Below are positions 1 to 6,786 of a stretch of 64,000 nt of DNA, in pieces. The position numbers and the translations under genes were made by a program. This stretch comes from Leifsonia virtsii. GTDB lineage: Bacteria > Actinomycetota > Actinomycetes > Actinomycetales > Microbacteriaceae. How positions within the stretch are numbered: the first letter of the stretch is position 1; every line of letters starts with the position of its first letter. The notes beneath the pieces were generated by a model. That model worked only from the letters and a program-made list of their open reading frames with translations, was not told the DNA's origin and made no database searches. The stretch is taken from assembly GCF_030433675.1 (NCBI RefSeq), contig NZ_JAROCB010000001.1, positions 124,001 through 188,000 of the forward strand. Reading direction: 5' to 3'.

Positions 1-1
1 T

Positions 2-832
2 CAGACGGTCACCGCGTTCAACGGCCTGCAGCAGTGGCTGACCACCGGCCCGCTCGGGCTCACCCACGACCAGATCAGCGGCGCGTTCTCCTCGCTCGGG
101 AAGTCGATCCAGCAGGACGGCCAGGTCTTCCTCTCCGGCGCCCTGTCGGTCGGCTCGACGCTGGGTCACGTGCTCGCCGGCGCGCTGCTCACCCTGTTCA
201 GCACCATCTTCATCCTGATCGACGGCAAGGGCATCTGGGCGTGGATCGTCCGGATCTTCCCGAAGCGGGCGCGCCCCGCAGTCGACGGCGCGGGCAAGGC
301 GGGCTGGGTCACCCTCCGCAACTTCGCCAAGGTGCAGGTGCTCGTCGCGTCCATCGACGCGCTCGGCATCGGCCTCGGCGCCTTCTTCCTCGGGCTGCCG
401 CTCGTCCTCCCGATCGCGGTGCTGGTCTTCCTCGGGTCGTTCATCCCCGTCGTCGGCGCGGTCGTCACCGGCGCGCTCGCCGTGTTCATCGCGCTCGTGT
501 TCAAGGGATGGGTGTTCGCGCTCATCATGCTCGGCGTCGTGCTGCTGGTGCAGCAGATCGAGGGACACATCCTGCAGCCGCTCATCATGGGCTCGGCCGT
601 CAAGGTGCACCCGCTCGCCGTGGTGCTCGCCGTCGCCGCCGGATCCCTGCTCGCCGGCATTCCGGGCGCGCTGTTCGCCGTGCCGTTCGTCGCGGTGCTC
701 AACGTGATGGTGCACTACGTCTCCAGCGGCGTCTGGCGGACCGATCCCAGCGCGGTGTGGAAGGACGTGCCCGACCGCGCCATCTGGGAGACCGTGCCTC
801 GGCCGGTGCGGAAGCCTCCGGCGCGGTCATGA
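2..832 (+). CDS. AI-2E family transporter (5' end outside window)
   Basis: Only the C-terminal 276 residues are present; the reading frame is open from base 2. The protein has several hydrophobic segments, including the amphipathic-to-hydrophobic run around GLPLVLPIAVLVFLGSFIPV and the GSAVKVHPLAV block followed by a GIPGALFAVPFVAVLN helix, which are hallmarks of the AI-2E exporter/TqsA (YdiK/PerM) membrane protein family. Members are inner-membrane proteins of about 350-400 residues; most have no proven substrate. The hydrophilic C-terminus (about 40 residues, rich in Trp, Pro and Arg) is normal for the family. The next gene, threonine ammonia-lyase, starts 53 bases downstream with its own promoter, so the two are probably not cotranscribed. 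Family assignment is firm; substrate is unknown. Confidence 0.85.
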   Translation, partial: QTVTAFNGLQQWLTTGPLGLTHDQISGAFSSLGKSIQQDGQVFLSGALSVGSTLGHVLAGALLTLFSTIFILIDGKGIWAWIVRIFPKRARPAVDGAGKAGWVTLRNFAKVQVLVASIDALGIGLGAFFLGLPLVLPIAVLVFLGSFIPVVGAVVTGALAVFIALVFKGWVFALIMLGVVLLVQQIEGHILQPLIMGSAVKVHPLAVVLAVAAGSLLAGIPGALFAVPFVAVLNVMVHYVSSGVWRTDPSAVWKDVPDRAIWETVPRPVRKPPARS

Positions 833-873
833 CCGCGGCAAACCCCATGCGGCCGGGAGAATACGTCCGCCGG

Positions 874-879
874 TAGGCT
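874..879 (+). promoter_or_regulatory. -10 box of a leaderless ilvA transcript
   Basis: TAGGCT followed by six bases and then the GTG start of the threonine ammonia-lyase. There is no Shine-Dalgarno sequence, so transcription probably starts at the GTG itself. Inferred from position and sequence only. Confidence 0.6.
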
Positions 880-885
880 GACCAC

Positions 886-2145
886 GTGGCAACCGCGACC
901 GATCACACGCGCACCCCGTTCGCCGGCCCCGGCCTCGGTGAGTTCGAGGCCGCCAGGGCCATCGTCGCCCGCGTCGCCCAGCCGACGCCGATGGAGAGCT
1001 CGCGCTACCTGTCCGACCTGCTCGGCGCGCCCGTGCTGCTCCAGTGCGAGAATCTGCAGCGCACCGGGTCGTACAAGATCCGCGGCGCGTACAACCGGCT
1101 GTCGAAGCTGAGCGCCGAGGAGCGCGAGCGCGGAGTCGTCGCCGCGTCCGCCGGCAACCACGCGCAGGGCGTCGCCTTCGCGGCGCGCGAGCTCGGCATC
1201 CACGCCACGATCTTCATGCCGGTGGGCGTCGCGATCCCCAAGTTCCAGGCGACGCGGGCGTACGGCGCCGACGTGGTGCTGAGCGGCAGCATCGTCGACG
1301 AGACGCTGCAGGCGGCGGCGGACTTCGCGGCCGAGACGGGCGCGGTGCTCATCCCGCCGTTCGACCATCCGGATGTGATCGCAGGCCAGGGCACGCTGGG
1401 CCTGGAGATCCTGGACGCGGTGCCCGACGTCGCGACCGTCGTGGTGCCGATCGGCGGCGGGGGACTGATCTCCGGCGTCGCCAGCGCCATCAAGCAGCGG
1501 GCGGCAGTGGAGGGGCGCACGGTCCGCGTGATCGGCGTGCAGGCCGCCAACGCCGCCGCGTACCCGCCCTCGCTCGCGGCGGGCGAGCCGACCGACATCG
1601 CGCTCCTCGCGACGATCGCCGACGGCATCGCGGTGCGCCGTCCGGGCGCGCTCAACTTCGAGATCATCCGCGAGGCGGTGGACGCCGTGGTCGCGGTGTC
1701 GGAGGACGACATCGCGCGCGCCATGGTGGTGCTCCTGGAGCGGGCCAAGCTCGTCGTGGAGCCGGCCGGCGCCGCGGGGGTCGCCGCCATCCTGACCGGC
1801 CAAGTGCCGGCCGACGGGACGACGGTGGCGATCCTCTCGGGCGGAAACATCGACCCGCTGCTCATGCAGCGCGTGATCAGCCAGGGCCTCGCGGCCTCCG
1901 ACCGCTACCTCAAGCTGCGGATCATGCTGCCCGACCGGCCAGGGCAGCTCGCCCGCATCGCCGAGATCCTGGCGGGCGTCAACGCGAACGTCGTGGAGGT
2001 GCTGCACACGCGCCACGGCCGCGGCATGCAGCTCAGCCAGGTCGAGCTCGACGTCAGCGTGGAGACGCGCGGCACCGAGCACCGCAGCCACGTCATCGAC
2101 GCTCTCCGCGCCGCGGGCTACGACCCCGTCGTCGACGACGAGTAG
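886..2145 (+). CDS. ilvA: threonine ammonia-lyase with ACT domain
   Basis: Pyridoxal-phosphate enzyme that deaminates L-threonine to 2-oxobutanoate, the first committed step to isoleucine, or a catabolic step. The 419 residues hold a fold-type II PLP domain (about 1-320) with the lysine motif GSYKIRGAYNR (Lys64) and the glycine-rich phosphate loop PIGGGGLISG, followed by a single ACT domain (about 335-419, LKLRIMLPDRPGQLARI). The length and single ACT domain are those of the shorter TdcB/IlvA forms, not the 500-residue enterobacterial IlvA. The start is GTG at 886, directly behind a TAGGCT box, pointing to a leaderless mRNA. It ends in a strong hairpin shared with convergent greA. Allosteric control by isoleucine or valine is possible but cannot be read from sequence. 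Confidence 0.92.
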   Translation: MATATDHTRTPFAGPGLGEFEAARAIVARVAQPTPMESSRYLSDLLGAPVLLQCENLQRTGSYKIRGAYNRLSKLSAEERERGVVAASAGNHAQGVAFAARELGIHATIFMPVGVAIPKFQATRAYGADVVLSGSIVDETLQAAADFAAETGAVLIPPFDHPDVIAGQGTLGLEILDAVPDVATVVVPIGGGGLISGVASAIKQRAAVEGRTVRVIGVQAANAAAYPPSLAAGEPTDIALLATIADGIAVRRPGALNFEIIREAVDAVVAVSEDDIARAMVVLLERAKLVVEPAGAAGVAAILTGQVPADGTTVAILSGGNIDPLLMQRVISQGLAASDRYLKLRIMLPDRPGQLARIAEILAGVNANVVEVLHTRHGRGMQLSQVELDVSVETRGTEHRSHVIDALRAAGYDPVVDDE

Positions 2146-2184
2146 CCCCACCCCCGCCCTGAGCGCGCCCGCACGCCTCCCACG

Positions 2185-2249
2185 CCAAGAGCTCCGGACT
2201 TTTTCGAGCGAATCGCGTGGATTCGGTCGAAGAAGTCCGGAGCTCTTGG
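2185..2249. terminator. long hairpin between convergent ilvA and greA
   Basis: Two 23-base arms (2185-2207 and 2227-2249) are complementary except for one G-U wobble, and the loop can extend with a second 6-bp stem (CGAATC/GATTCG). The position between two converging genes suggests a bidirectional terminator. There is no U-tract outside the stem; the T run lies inside the left arm. Confidence 0.65.
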
Positions 2250-2271
2250 CTGCGGCGGCTCCCGCGGAGGG

Positions 2272-2763
2272 TTACTGGCCGGAGTAGGTCTCGACCTTGG
2301 TGACCTCGACCGGGATCTGGCGGCCGTTGGGGGCCGTGTACTCGGTCTTGTCGCCGACCTTGAGGCCGAGGATCGCGGCGCCGAGCGGGCTCTGCTCGCT
2401 GTAGACCGGGAGGTCGGTGCCGGTCGCGATCTCGCGGTTGCCGATCAGGAAGACGCTCTCGTCGCCCGCGATCGTCGCGGTGATGACGGTGCCCGGCTCG
2501 ACGACGCCGTGGCTCTCCGGAGCGGCGCCGACGGTCGCGCTGCGCAGCAGGTTCGTGAGCTGCACGATGCGGGCCTCGATCTTGCCCTGCTCCTCCTTGG
2601 CGGCGTGGTAGCCGCCGTTCTCCTTGAGGTCGCCCTCCTCGCGGGCCGCCTCGATGCGCTTCGCGATCTCGTTACGGCCGTTGACGCTGAGCTCCTCGAG
2701 TTCGGCCGAGAGACGGTCGTACGCGTCCTGGGTCAGAAACGTGACCTGAGACTCCTGGGACAT
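2272..2763 (-). CDS. greA: transcription elongation factor GreA
   Basis: GreA stimulates the RNA-cleavage activity of backtracked RNA polymerase and restarts stalled elongation complexes in the cytoplasm. The 163-residue protein has the N-terminal antiparallel coiled coil (LSAELEELSVNGRNEIAKRIEAAREEGDLKEN, including the acidic tip residues DLKEN) and the C-terminal FKBP-like domain with the SPLGAAILGLKVGDKTEY signature. ATG start with AAGGAG a few bases before it. It is the downstream neighbour of the DUF4307 gene on the same strand, the same order as the mycobacterial greA-Rv1081c region. The size is normal for the family. Confidence 0.97.
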   Translation of the reverse strand: MSQESQVTFLTQDAYDRLSAELEELSVNGRNEIAKRIEAAREEGDLKENGGYHAAKEEQGKIEARIVQLTNLLRSATVGAAPESHGVVEPGTVITATIAGDESVFLIGNREIATGTDLPVYSEQSPLGAAILGLKVGDKTEYTAPNGRQIPVEVTKVETYSGQ

Positions 2764-2873
2764 GATGAACTCCTTCGCGCCTGTGCGGATGTCACCGCGT
2801 CGGCTGATGGGCCGGTCTGACTACCGGGTGTAAAGTCGACGCCCCGGCGATGCCGGGGCGTATCCGCACAATA

Positions 2874-3275
2874 CTAGGTCAGCCAGCAGGTGTTGATCAA
2901 ACCCGTGTTGGGCTTCATGATCGTGCGGATGCTCTCGTTGTGCGTGGTCACGCGGGTGTCGGATCCGGGGTACTCGACGACGCGCCAGCCGACGATGGCG
3001 AAGTCCTCGTTGAGCGCCTGCAGGGCGCATGTCACCGGCGTCCCGGGCGGCGCGTTGATGGTGAAAGAGATGTCGACGTGGTGGTCGTCGGGGATCGTGT
3101 ACGCGGTGTCGGTGGTCTCGAGGTCGGCGCCGTTGTTGTCCCAGCCCGCCCAGAACACCCAGGCGGTGACGACCGCGACCATCCCGATGAAGCCGCCGAT
3201 CAGCAGCCAGCGGTCGCGCCGCTTGCGCTGCGGGGTGCGGCCGTACCGGGTGTCGAGGGTCGGGGTCGCCGTCAT
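2874..3275 (-). CDS. DUF4307 membrane protein
   Basis: A 133-residue protein with a basic cytoplasmic N-terminus (RYGRTPQRKRRDRW), one transmembrane helix at about residues 23-45 (LLIGGFIGMVAVVTAWVFWAG), and an extracytoplasmic beta-rich domain with two cysteines (CALQALNED and the final TCWLT). This is the DUF4307 family of actinobacteria, found beside greA and mca (mycothiol S-conjugate amidase) in mycobacteria. Its function is unknown. The conserved neighbourhood suggests a role near the cell envelope or thiol metabolism, but that is inference. It is divergent from the small reading frame at 3370. Start ATG at 3275; no clear ribosome-binding site was seen. Confidence 0.8.
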   Translation of the reverse strand: MTATPTLDTRYGRTPQRKRRDRWLLIGGFIGMVAVVTAWVFWAGWDNNGADLETTDTAYTIPDDHHVDISFTINAPPGTPVTCALQALNEDFAIVGWRVVEYPGSDTRVTTHNESIRTIMKPNTGLINTCWLT

Positions 3276-3339
3276 GCGTGCACCGCCATGCCGTCCAGCA
3301 CAACCCTCCCGGTCTCAGGGGCCTCCCGCCGGGCGACGG

Positions 3340-3345
3340 TAGGCT
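3340..3345 (+). promoter_or_regulatory. -10 box before the 3370 reading frame
   Basis: TAGGCT, with the ribosome-binding site AGGAGA (3357-3362) 11 bases further on and a GTG start at 3370. This looks like the intact control region of the gene that normally stands here (mca in related genomes). Confidence 0.45.
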
Positions 3346-3369
3346 GAGACAAGCCTAGGAGACGAAGCT

Positions 3370-3465
3370 GTGAATGCCTTCGCCCGCCTCCTGCTCGTCG
3401 ATGTGAAAGTGGAGACCGTGATGCCCGAGACCGACCGCTTCGCTCTGCCGGAGGTGGGTGCGTGA
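3370..3465 (+). pseudogene. 31-codon frame, possible remnant of mca
   Basis: A 31-codon frame starting at GTG 3370 with a good ribosome-binding site (AGGAGA), whose stop overlaps the GTG start of the next gene (GTGA). In mycobacteria the gene between DUF4307 and the small Rv1083-like membrane protein is mca, the mycothiol S-conjugate amidase of about 290 residues. The end of this short frame (PETDRFALPEVGA) resembles the PETELFAGIEP ending of mycobacterial Mca, so I read it as an internal deletion that kept the control region and the last codons. The His-Pro-Asp-Asp zinc motif of Mca is absent. The similarity is short and could be chance; the frame could also simply be a small coupling peptide. 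Confidence 0.4.
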
Positions 3466-3746
3466 TCCACGACGCCCTGCTGCGCGCGTCCGTCCGGCTC
3501 GCGGCGACGCCGACCCCCACGCCCTCCGGCAGCCCGAGCGACGACTCGGTCACTCCGGGCCTGCTGGGATTCCTCGTCACGTTCCTGATCGCGGTCGCCG
3601 TCGTCCTGCTCGTGCTGGACATGGTGCGCCGCATCCGCCGGGTCCGCTACCGCGCCGAGATCGCCGAGAAGCTGGACGCCGAGGAGGCCGAGGCCGCTGC
3701 CGCCGACGCGCGCGGCGACGACGACGCGGGTACGACGCGGCGCTGA
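3462..3746 (+). CDS. small single-pass membrane protein (Rv1083-like)
   Basis: A 94-residue protein with a Pro/Thr-rich N-terminal stretch (ATPTPTPSGSPSDDS), one transmembrane helix at about 40-60 (GLLGFLVTFLIAVAVVLLVLDMV), then a basic patch (RRIRRVRYR) and an acidic, alanine-rich cytoplasmic tail (DAEEAEAAAADARGDDD). Architecture and position match the small conserved protein next to mca in mycobacteria. GTG start overlapping the preceding stop (GTGA), which implies translational coupling. No function is known. It converges on the LysE gene with four bases between stop codons. Confidence 0.7.
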   Translation: MIHDALLRASVRLAATPTPTPSGSPSDDSVTPGLLGFLVTFLIAVAVVLLVLDMVRRIRRVRYRAEIAEKLDAEEAEAAAADARGDDDAGTTRR

Positions 3747-3750
3747 CGAC

Positions 3751-4389
3751 TCAGAGCAGCTGCACGGCCCGCTCGATCAGCAGCGAGAGGCCGATGAGCG
3801 TCATCGCGACGGCCGACACGCGCGCCATCACGATCGTGCCGCGCGGGCGCGCCGAGAGCAGTCGCCGGGCGAGCACCGCGACGCCGAGGTAGACCACGGC
3901 GCAGGTGCCGACGAACAGCCCGCCGAGCACCAGCATCTGCGCGGCCGGCGCCCACGCGCCGTGCGCGGTCGTGAACTGGGGGACCAGCGCGACCAGCACC
4001 AGCAGCCCCTTCGGGTTGAAGCCGCTCACCCCCGCGCCGCGCAGGAAAGAGCCCACCGGCGACGCCACGACGGCCGCGGTCTGCGCCTCCGCCTGCGCGG
4101 CGAGCGGACGGGCAGAGCGCACCAGCCCGCCGATCCCGAGCCACAGCAGGTACAGCGCGCCGCCGACCGTGAGCGCGTCGAGCAGCACCGGGTTGGCGGC
4201 GACCAGCGCGCCCAGCCCGACGGCGACCGCGGCGACCACGACCGCGTAGCCGAACAGGATGCCGCCGATCGAGGGCACGAGCGTGCGGCCCCCGAGCCCC
4301 GCGGTGATCGCGTACGCCCAGTCGGCGCCGGGCGTGCACACGAGCAGCGCGGCGACGCTCCAGAAGCCGAGGATCATCGAGAGCTCCAT
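3751..4389 (-). CDS. LysE family amino-acid exporter
   Basis: A 212-residue inner-membrane protein with the LysE/RhtB family signature near the N-terminus (FWSVAALLVCTPGADWAYAITAGLGGR), where the CTPGADW block corresponds to the conserved PGP region, and about six hydrophobic segments. The conserved GVSGFNPKGLLVLVALVPQF motif at about 115-135 is typical. It likely exports an amino acid or homoserine lactone-like compound. It is divergent from an Lrp/AsnC regulator 113 bases away, the classic LysE-LysG/Lrp arrangement, so the regulator probably induces it when an intracellular amino acid rises. ATG start with GGAGG shortly before it. Substrate cannot be assigned from sequence. Confidence 0.88.
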   Translation of the reverse strand: MELSMILGFWSVAALLVCTPGADWAYAITAGLGGRTLVPSIGGILFGYAVVVAAVAVGLGALVAANPVLLDALTVGGALYLLWLGIGGLVRSARPLAAQAEAQTAAVVASPVGSFLRGAGVSGFNPKGLLVLVALVPQFTTAHGAWAPAAQMLVLGGLFVGTCAVVYLGVAVLARRLLSARPRGTIVMARVSAVAMTLIGLSLLIERAVQLL

Positions 4390-4443
4390 ACCGTGCCTCC
4401 TTCTCGGCCGTTCGTGGTTCTACCGGAAAGGTATGGCGAAGAG

Positions 4444-4470
4444 GCCCGAAGGTGCTTGCGACTTTCGGGC
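4444..4470. promoter_or_regulatory. inverted repeat, candidate Lrp operator
   Basis: GCCCGAAGG (4444-4452) and CTTTCGGGC (4462-4470) pair with one mismatch around a 9-base spacer, in the middle of the lysE-lrp divergent region. A site shared by both promoters is what autoregulated Lrp-type systems use. No experimental support. Confidence 0.4.
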
Positions 4471-4502
4471 ATAACGGCGCTCTGTGTGGAAGAATCCACC
4501 GC

Positions 4503-4955
4503 ATGGATGCGATCGATCGCCAGATCCTTGCCGCGCTTCAGGAGGACGGCCGGCTCAGCCTCACCGATCTCGCCGCGCGCGTCGGGCTGACGCTGTCGCC
4601 GTGCCACCGCCGGGTGCGGGAACTGGAGCGCGACGGCGTCATCGAGCAGTACCGGGCCGTGGTGTCGCCCGCAGCGGTCGGCCTCGACTTCGAGGCGATC
4701 GTGTTCGTCACCATCGCCCGCACCGACCCGAAGACCGTCGGCGCGTTCGAGGAGGGCGTGCTCGCCATCCCGAACATCGTGCAGGCGGAGCGGCTCTTCG
4801 GCGACCCGGACTACATGCTCCGCGTGCTCACGGCCGATCTGACCGCCTACCAGGAGCTGTTCGACGGCCCGCTCGGCGCACTGCCCGGGGTCCGCAAACT
4901 CTCGTCCACCCTCGTCATGAAGCAGGTGACCGGCCGCAGAGCCCTTCCCACGTGA
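4503..4955 (+). CDS. Lrp/AsnC family transcriptional regulator
   Basis: A 150-residue DNA-binding regulator. The N-terminal winged helix-turn-helix (about 1-60, MDAIDRQILAALQEDGRLSL and LAARVGLTLSPCHRRVRELE) is followed by the RAM ligand-binding domain (about 65-145), with the conserved pattern around GEPDYMLRV represented here by FGDPDYMLRVLTADL. Such proteins form octamers or hexadecamers and sense amino acids. Start chosen at ATG 4503, because the upstream in-frame extension has no family similarity and this start gives the usual MDxxDxxIL beginning. Divergent from the LysE exporter, which is its likely target. It converges on the hemolysin III gene with only six bases between stop codons. 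Confidence 0.93.
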   Translation: MDAIDRQILAALQEDGRLSLTDLAARVGLTLSPCHRRVRELERDGVIEQYRAVVSPAAVGLDFEAIVFVTIARTDPKTVGAFEEGVLAIPNIVQAERLFGDPDYMLRVLTADLTAYQELFDGPLGALPGVRKLSSTLVMKQVTGRRALPT

Positions 4956-4961
4956 CCGGCG

Positions 4962-5807
4962 TCAGCCGGCGTTGTAGGCGGGGTGGAGGGCGATGAGCAG
5001 CGTCGCGGTCCAGTGGCAGAGGAAGGCGAGCACCGTCAGGGTGTGGAAGATCTCGTGGAAGCCGAAGACCCCGGGGATCGGGTTCGGCCGCTTCATCCCG
5101 TAGATGACCGCGCCGATCGTGTACAGGATGCCGCCCACCAGCACCAGGACCATCATGGCGACGTTCGCGTCTACCAGGTCGACGATGTACATGAGGGCCG
5201 CCCAGCCCAGCGCGACGTAGATCGGGACGTACAGCCACCGCGGCGCCGTGATCCAGAACACCCGGAAGCCGATGCCGAGCAGCGCGCCCGCCCACACCAG
5301 CGACAGCAGCAGGATGCCCTTCGACGGGGGAAGCGCCAGCACCGCGAGAGGCGTGTAGGTGCCCGCGATGAGCAGGAAGATGTTGGCGTGGTCGATGCGC
5401 TTCAGGATCACCTTGGTGCGCGGCCGCCAGTTGAACCGGTGGTAGAGCGCCGAGTTGCCGAACAGCAGCATCGACGTGAGCATGAACACCGCGGACGCCC
5501 ACTTCGCCGGGGCGCCGTGCGCCAGGCAGATCAGGACGATGCCGGCCGCGATCGTGACCGGAAAGGTCCCGGCGTGGATCCAGCCGCGCCAGGTCGGCTT
5601 GATGTCGGCCGGGTTGGCGGGCGAGGCGTCGAGCAGGGGGATGTTGGGCAGATCGCGGCCGCCGTCGCGCGTCGCGCGCTCGTCGGCCTGCACTGCGGCG
5701 TCCGCAGCGTCGAGGTCGGCGGCCGGCTCCTCGAGGAGCTCGGCGACGTCCTCACCGGAGCGGCGCGCGCCGGCGGTGCCGGTGTTCGGGCTCTTCCTGG
5801 GCGTCAT
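4962..5807 (-). CDS. hemolysin III family (PAQR) membrane protein
   Basis: A 281-residue membrane protein of the hemolysin III / TrhA branch of the PAQR superfamily. After an acidic cytoplasmic extension of about 70 residues come seven transmembrane segments with the conserved metal-site motifs SALYHRFNW, KRIDHANIFLLIAGTYTP and the C-terminal FGFHEIFHTLTVLAF; these histidines and the serine are the predicted hydrolase/metal ligands of the superfamily. Despite the name, haemolysis is not established for most members; roles in membrane energetics have been proposed. The ATG at 5807 is used because the in-frame region further upstream lies antisense to uppS. In mycobacteria the same pair (Rv1085c, Rv1086) is also divergent. 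Confidence 0.9.
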   Translation of the reverse strand: MTPRKSPNTGTAGARRSGEDVAELLEEPAADLDAADAAVQADERATRDGGRDLPNIPLLDASPANPADIKPTWRGWIHAGTFPVTIAAGIVLICLAHGAPAKWASAVFMLTSMLLFGNSALYHRFNWRPRTKVILKRIDHANIFLLIAGTYTPLAVLALPPSKGILLLSLVWAGALLGIGFRVFWITAPRWLYVPIYVALGWAALMYIVDLVDANVAMMVLVLVGGILYTIGAVIYGMKRPNPIPGVFGFHEIFHTLTVLAFLCHWTATLLIALHPAYNAG

Positions 5808-5867
5808 AGACCAAGAGTAGGGGAGCGGCGGTGTCCGGATGCTGTGAGTCGGGCGAGGTTGGCGCGC

Positions 5868-5873
5868 TAACGT
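5868..5873 (+). promoter_or_regulatory. -10 box of a leaderless uppS transcript
   Basis: TAACGT, then six bases, then the GTG start of the prenyl transferase; no Shine-Dalgarno sequence. The spacing fits a transcript beginning at the start codon. Confidence 0.6.
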
Positions 5874-5879
5874 AGCAGC

Positions 5880-6677
5880 GTGAGGGGACGCGGATCGCCG
5901 GGGAGCCGGCTGCAGGCCAGTGGGCTGCTCTACGGGCTCTACCAGAAGCGGCTCCGGCGCGACCTGAACCGCGACGCGCTGCCGAAGCACGTCGCGATGA
6001 TCATCGACGGCAACCGGCGCTGGGCGCGCCAGGCGGGCCTCACGACCGTGGCGCACGGGCACCGCGCGGGGGCCGCCAAGATGCGCGAGTTCCTGGAGTG
6101 GTGCGACGAGCTCGGCATCCAGGTGGTCACCCTGTACCTGCTCTCGTCGGACAACCTCACCAACCGCGACAGCGGCGAGCTCGGCGACCTGATCGAGATC
6201 ATCGCGCAGCTGGCCGACGACGTCTCGCAGTACGGCGACTGGCGGGTGAAGCACGTGGGCACGTCCACGGGCCTGCCGCCGCGGCTCGTGGAGGCGCTCG
6301 CCGCGGCGGAGGAGCGCACCGCGGGCAAGACCGGCATGCACATCAACCTCGCGGTCGGCTACGGCGGCCGCAAGGAGATCACCGACGCCATGCGCAGCAT
6401 CGTCGCCGCCCACCATGCGGAGGGCGGCAGCCTGGAGACGCTCGCCGACCTGCTCACCCCCGACCTGATCGGCGAGCACCTGTACACCGGCGGCCAGCCC
6501 GATCCCGACCTCGTCATCCGCACCTCCGGCGAGCAGCGGCTGAGCGACTTCATGCTGTGGCAGAGCGCGCACAGCGAGTTCTACTTCGTGGAGGCGCTCG
6601 GTCCCGACCTGCGCGAGGTCGACTTCCTCCGCGCCGTGCGCGACTACTCCCGCCGCCAGCGCCGCTACGGCGGCTGA
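5880..6677 (+). CDS. uppS: cis-prenyl (Z-isoprenyl) diphosphate synthase
   Basis: Condenses isopentenyl diphosphate with an allylic diphosphate in cis configuration, to make short- or long-chain prenyl diphosphates for lipid-carrier synthesis at the membrane. The 265-residue protein carries the family's HVAMIIDGNRRWAR motif (catalytic Asp in DGN), the HRAGAAKMREFLEWC helix, the LYLLSSDNLTNR segment and the C-terminal RTSGEQRLSDFMLWQSAHSEFYF pyrophosphate-binding motif. Position next to hemolysin III matches the mycobacterial Rv1086, a short-chain Z-farnesyl diphosphate synthase, so it may make Z-FPP instead of the full-length undecaprenyl product; sequence alone does not decide. GTG start behind TAACGT suggests a leaderless mRNA. 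Confidence 0.9.
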   Translation: MRGRGSPGSRLQASGLLYGLYQKRLRRDLNRDALPKHVAMIIDGNRRWARQAGLTTVAHGHRAGAAKMREFLEWCDELGIQVVTLYLLSSDNLTNRDSGELGDLIEIIAQLADDVSQYGDWRVKHVGTSTGLPPRLVEALAAAEERTAGKTGMHINLAVGYGGRKEITDAMRSIVAAHHAEGGSLETLADLLTPDLIGEHLYTGGQPDPDLVIRTSGEQRLSDFMLWQSAHSEFYFVEALGPDLREVDFLRAVRDYSRRQRRYGG

Positions 6678-6704
6678 CCCGTCTCCGATCCCTCCCGCCG
6701 CCAT

Positions 6705-6762
6705 CGAGTCCGCGAAGACTGCACGCTCCTGCGGCGTGTCGCGTGCAGTTTTTGTGGACTCG
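6705..6762. terminator. 22-bp intergenic hairpin with CGGCGTGTC loop
   Basis: Arms 6705-6726 and 6741-6762 pair over 22 bases with three G-U wobbles; the right arm has a five-T run. The 14-base loop contains CGGCGTGTC. The same element occurs inverted at 59885-59942. It lies between uppS and the next gene, so it probably ends the uppS transcript. Confidence 0.65.
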
Positions 6763-6786
6763 GGGGTGGGCGGCCAGGATGGGGAG

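Noticed and set aside
6736-6786. Upstream extension of the class V aminotransferase
   Set aside because: It would be encoded by the hairpin element, while a ribosome-binding site stands before GTG 6787.
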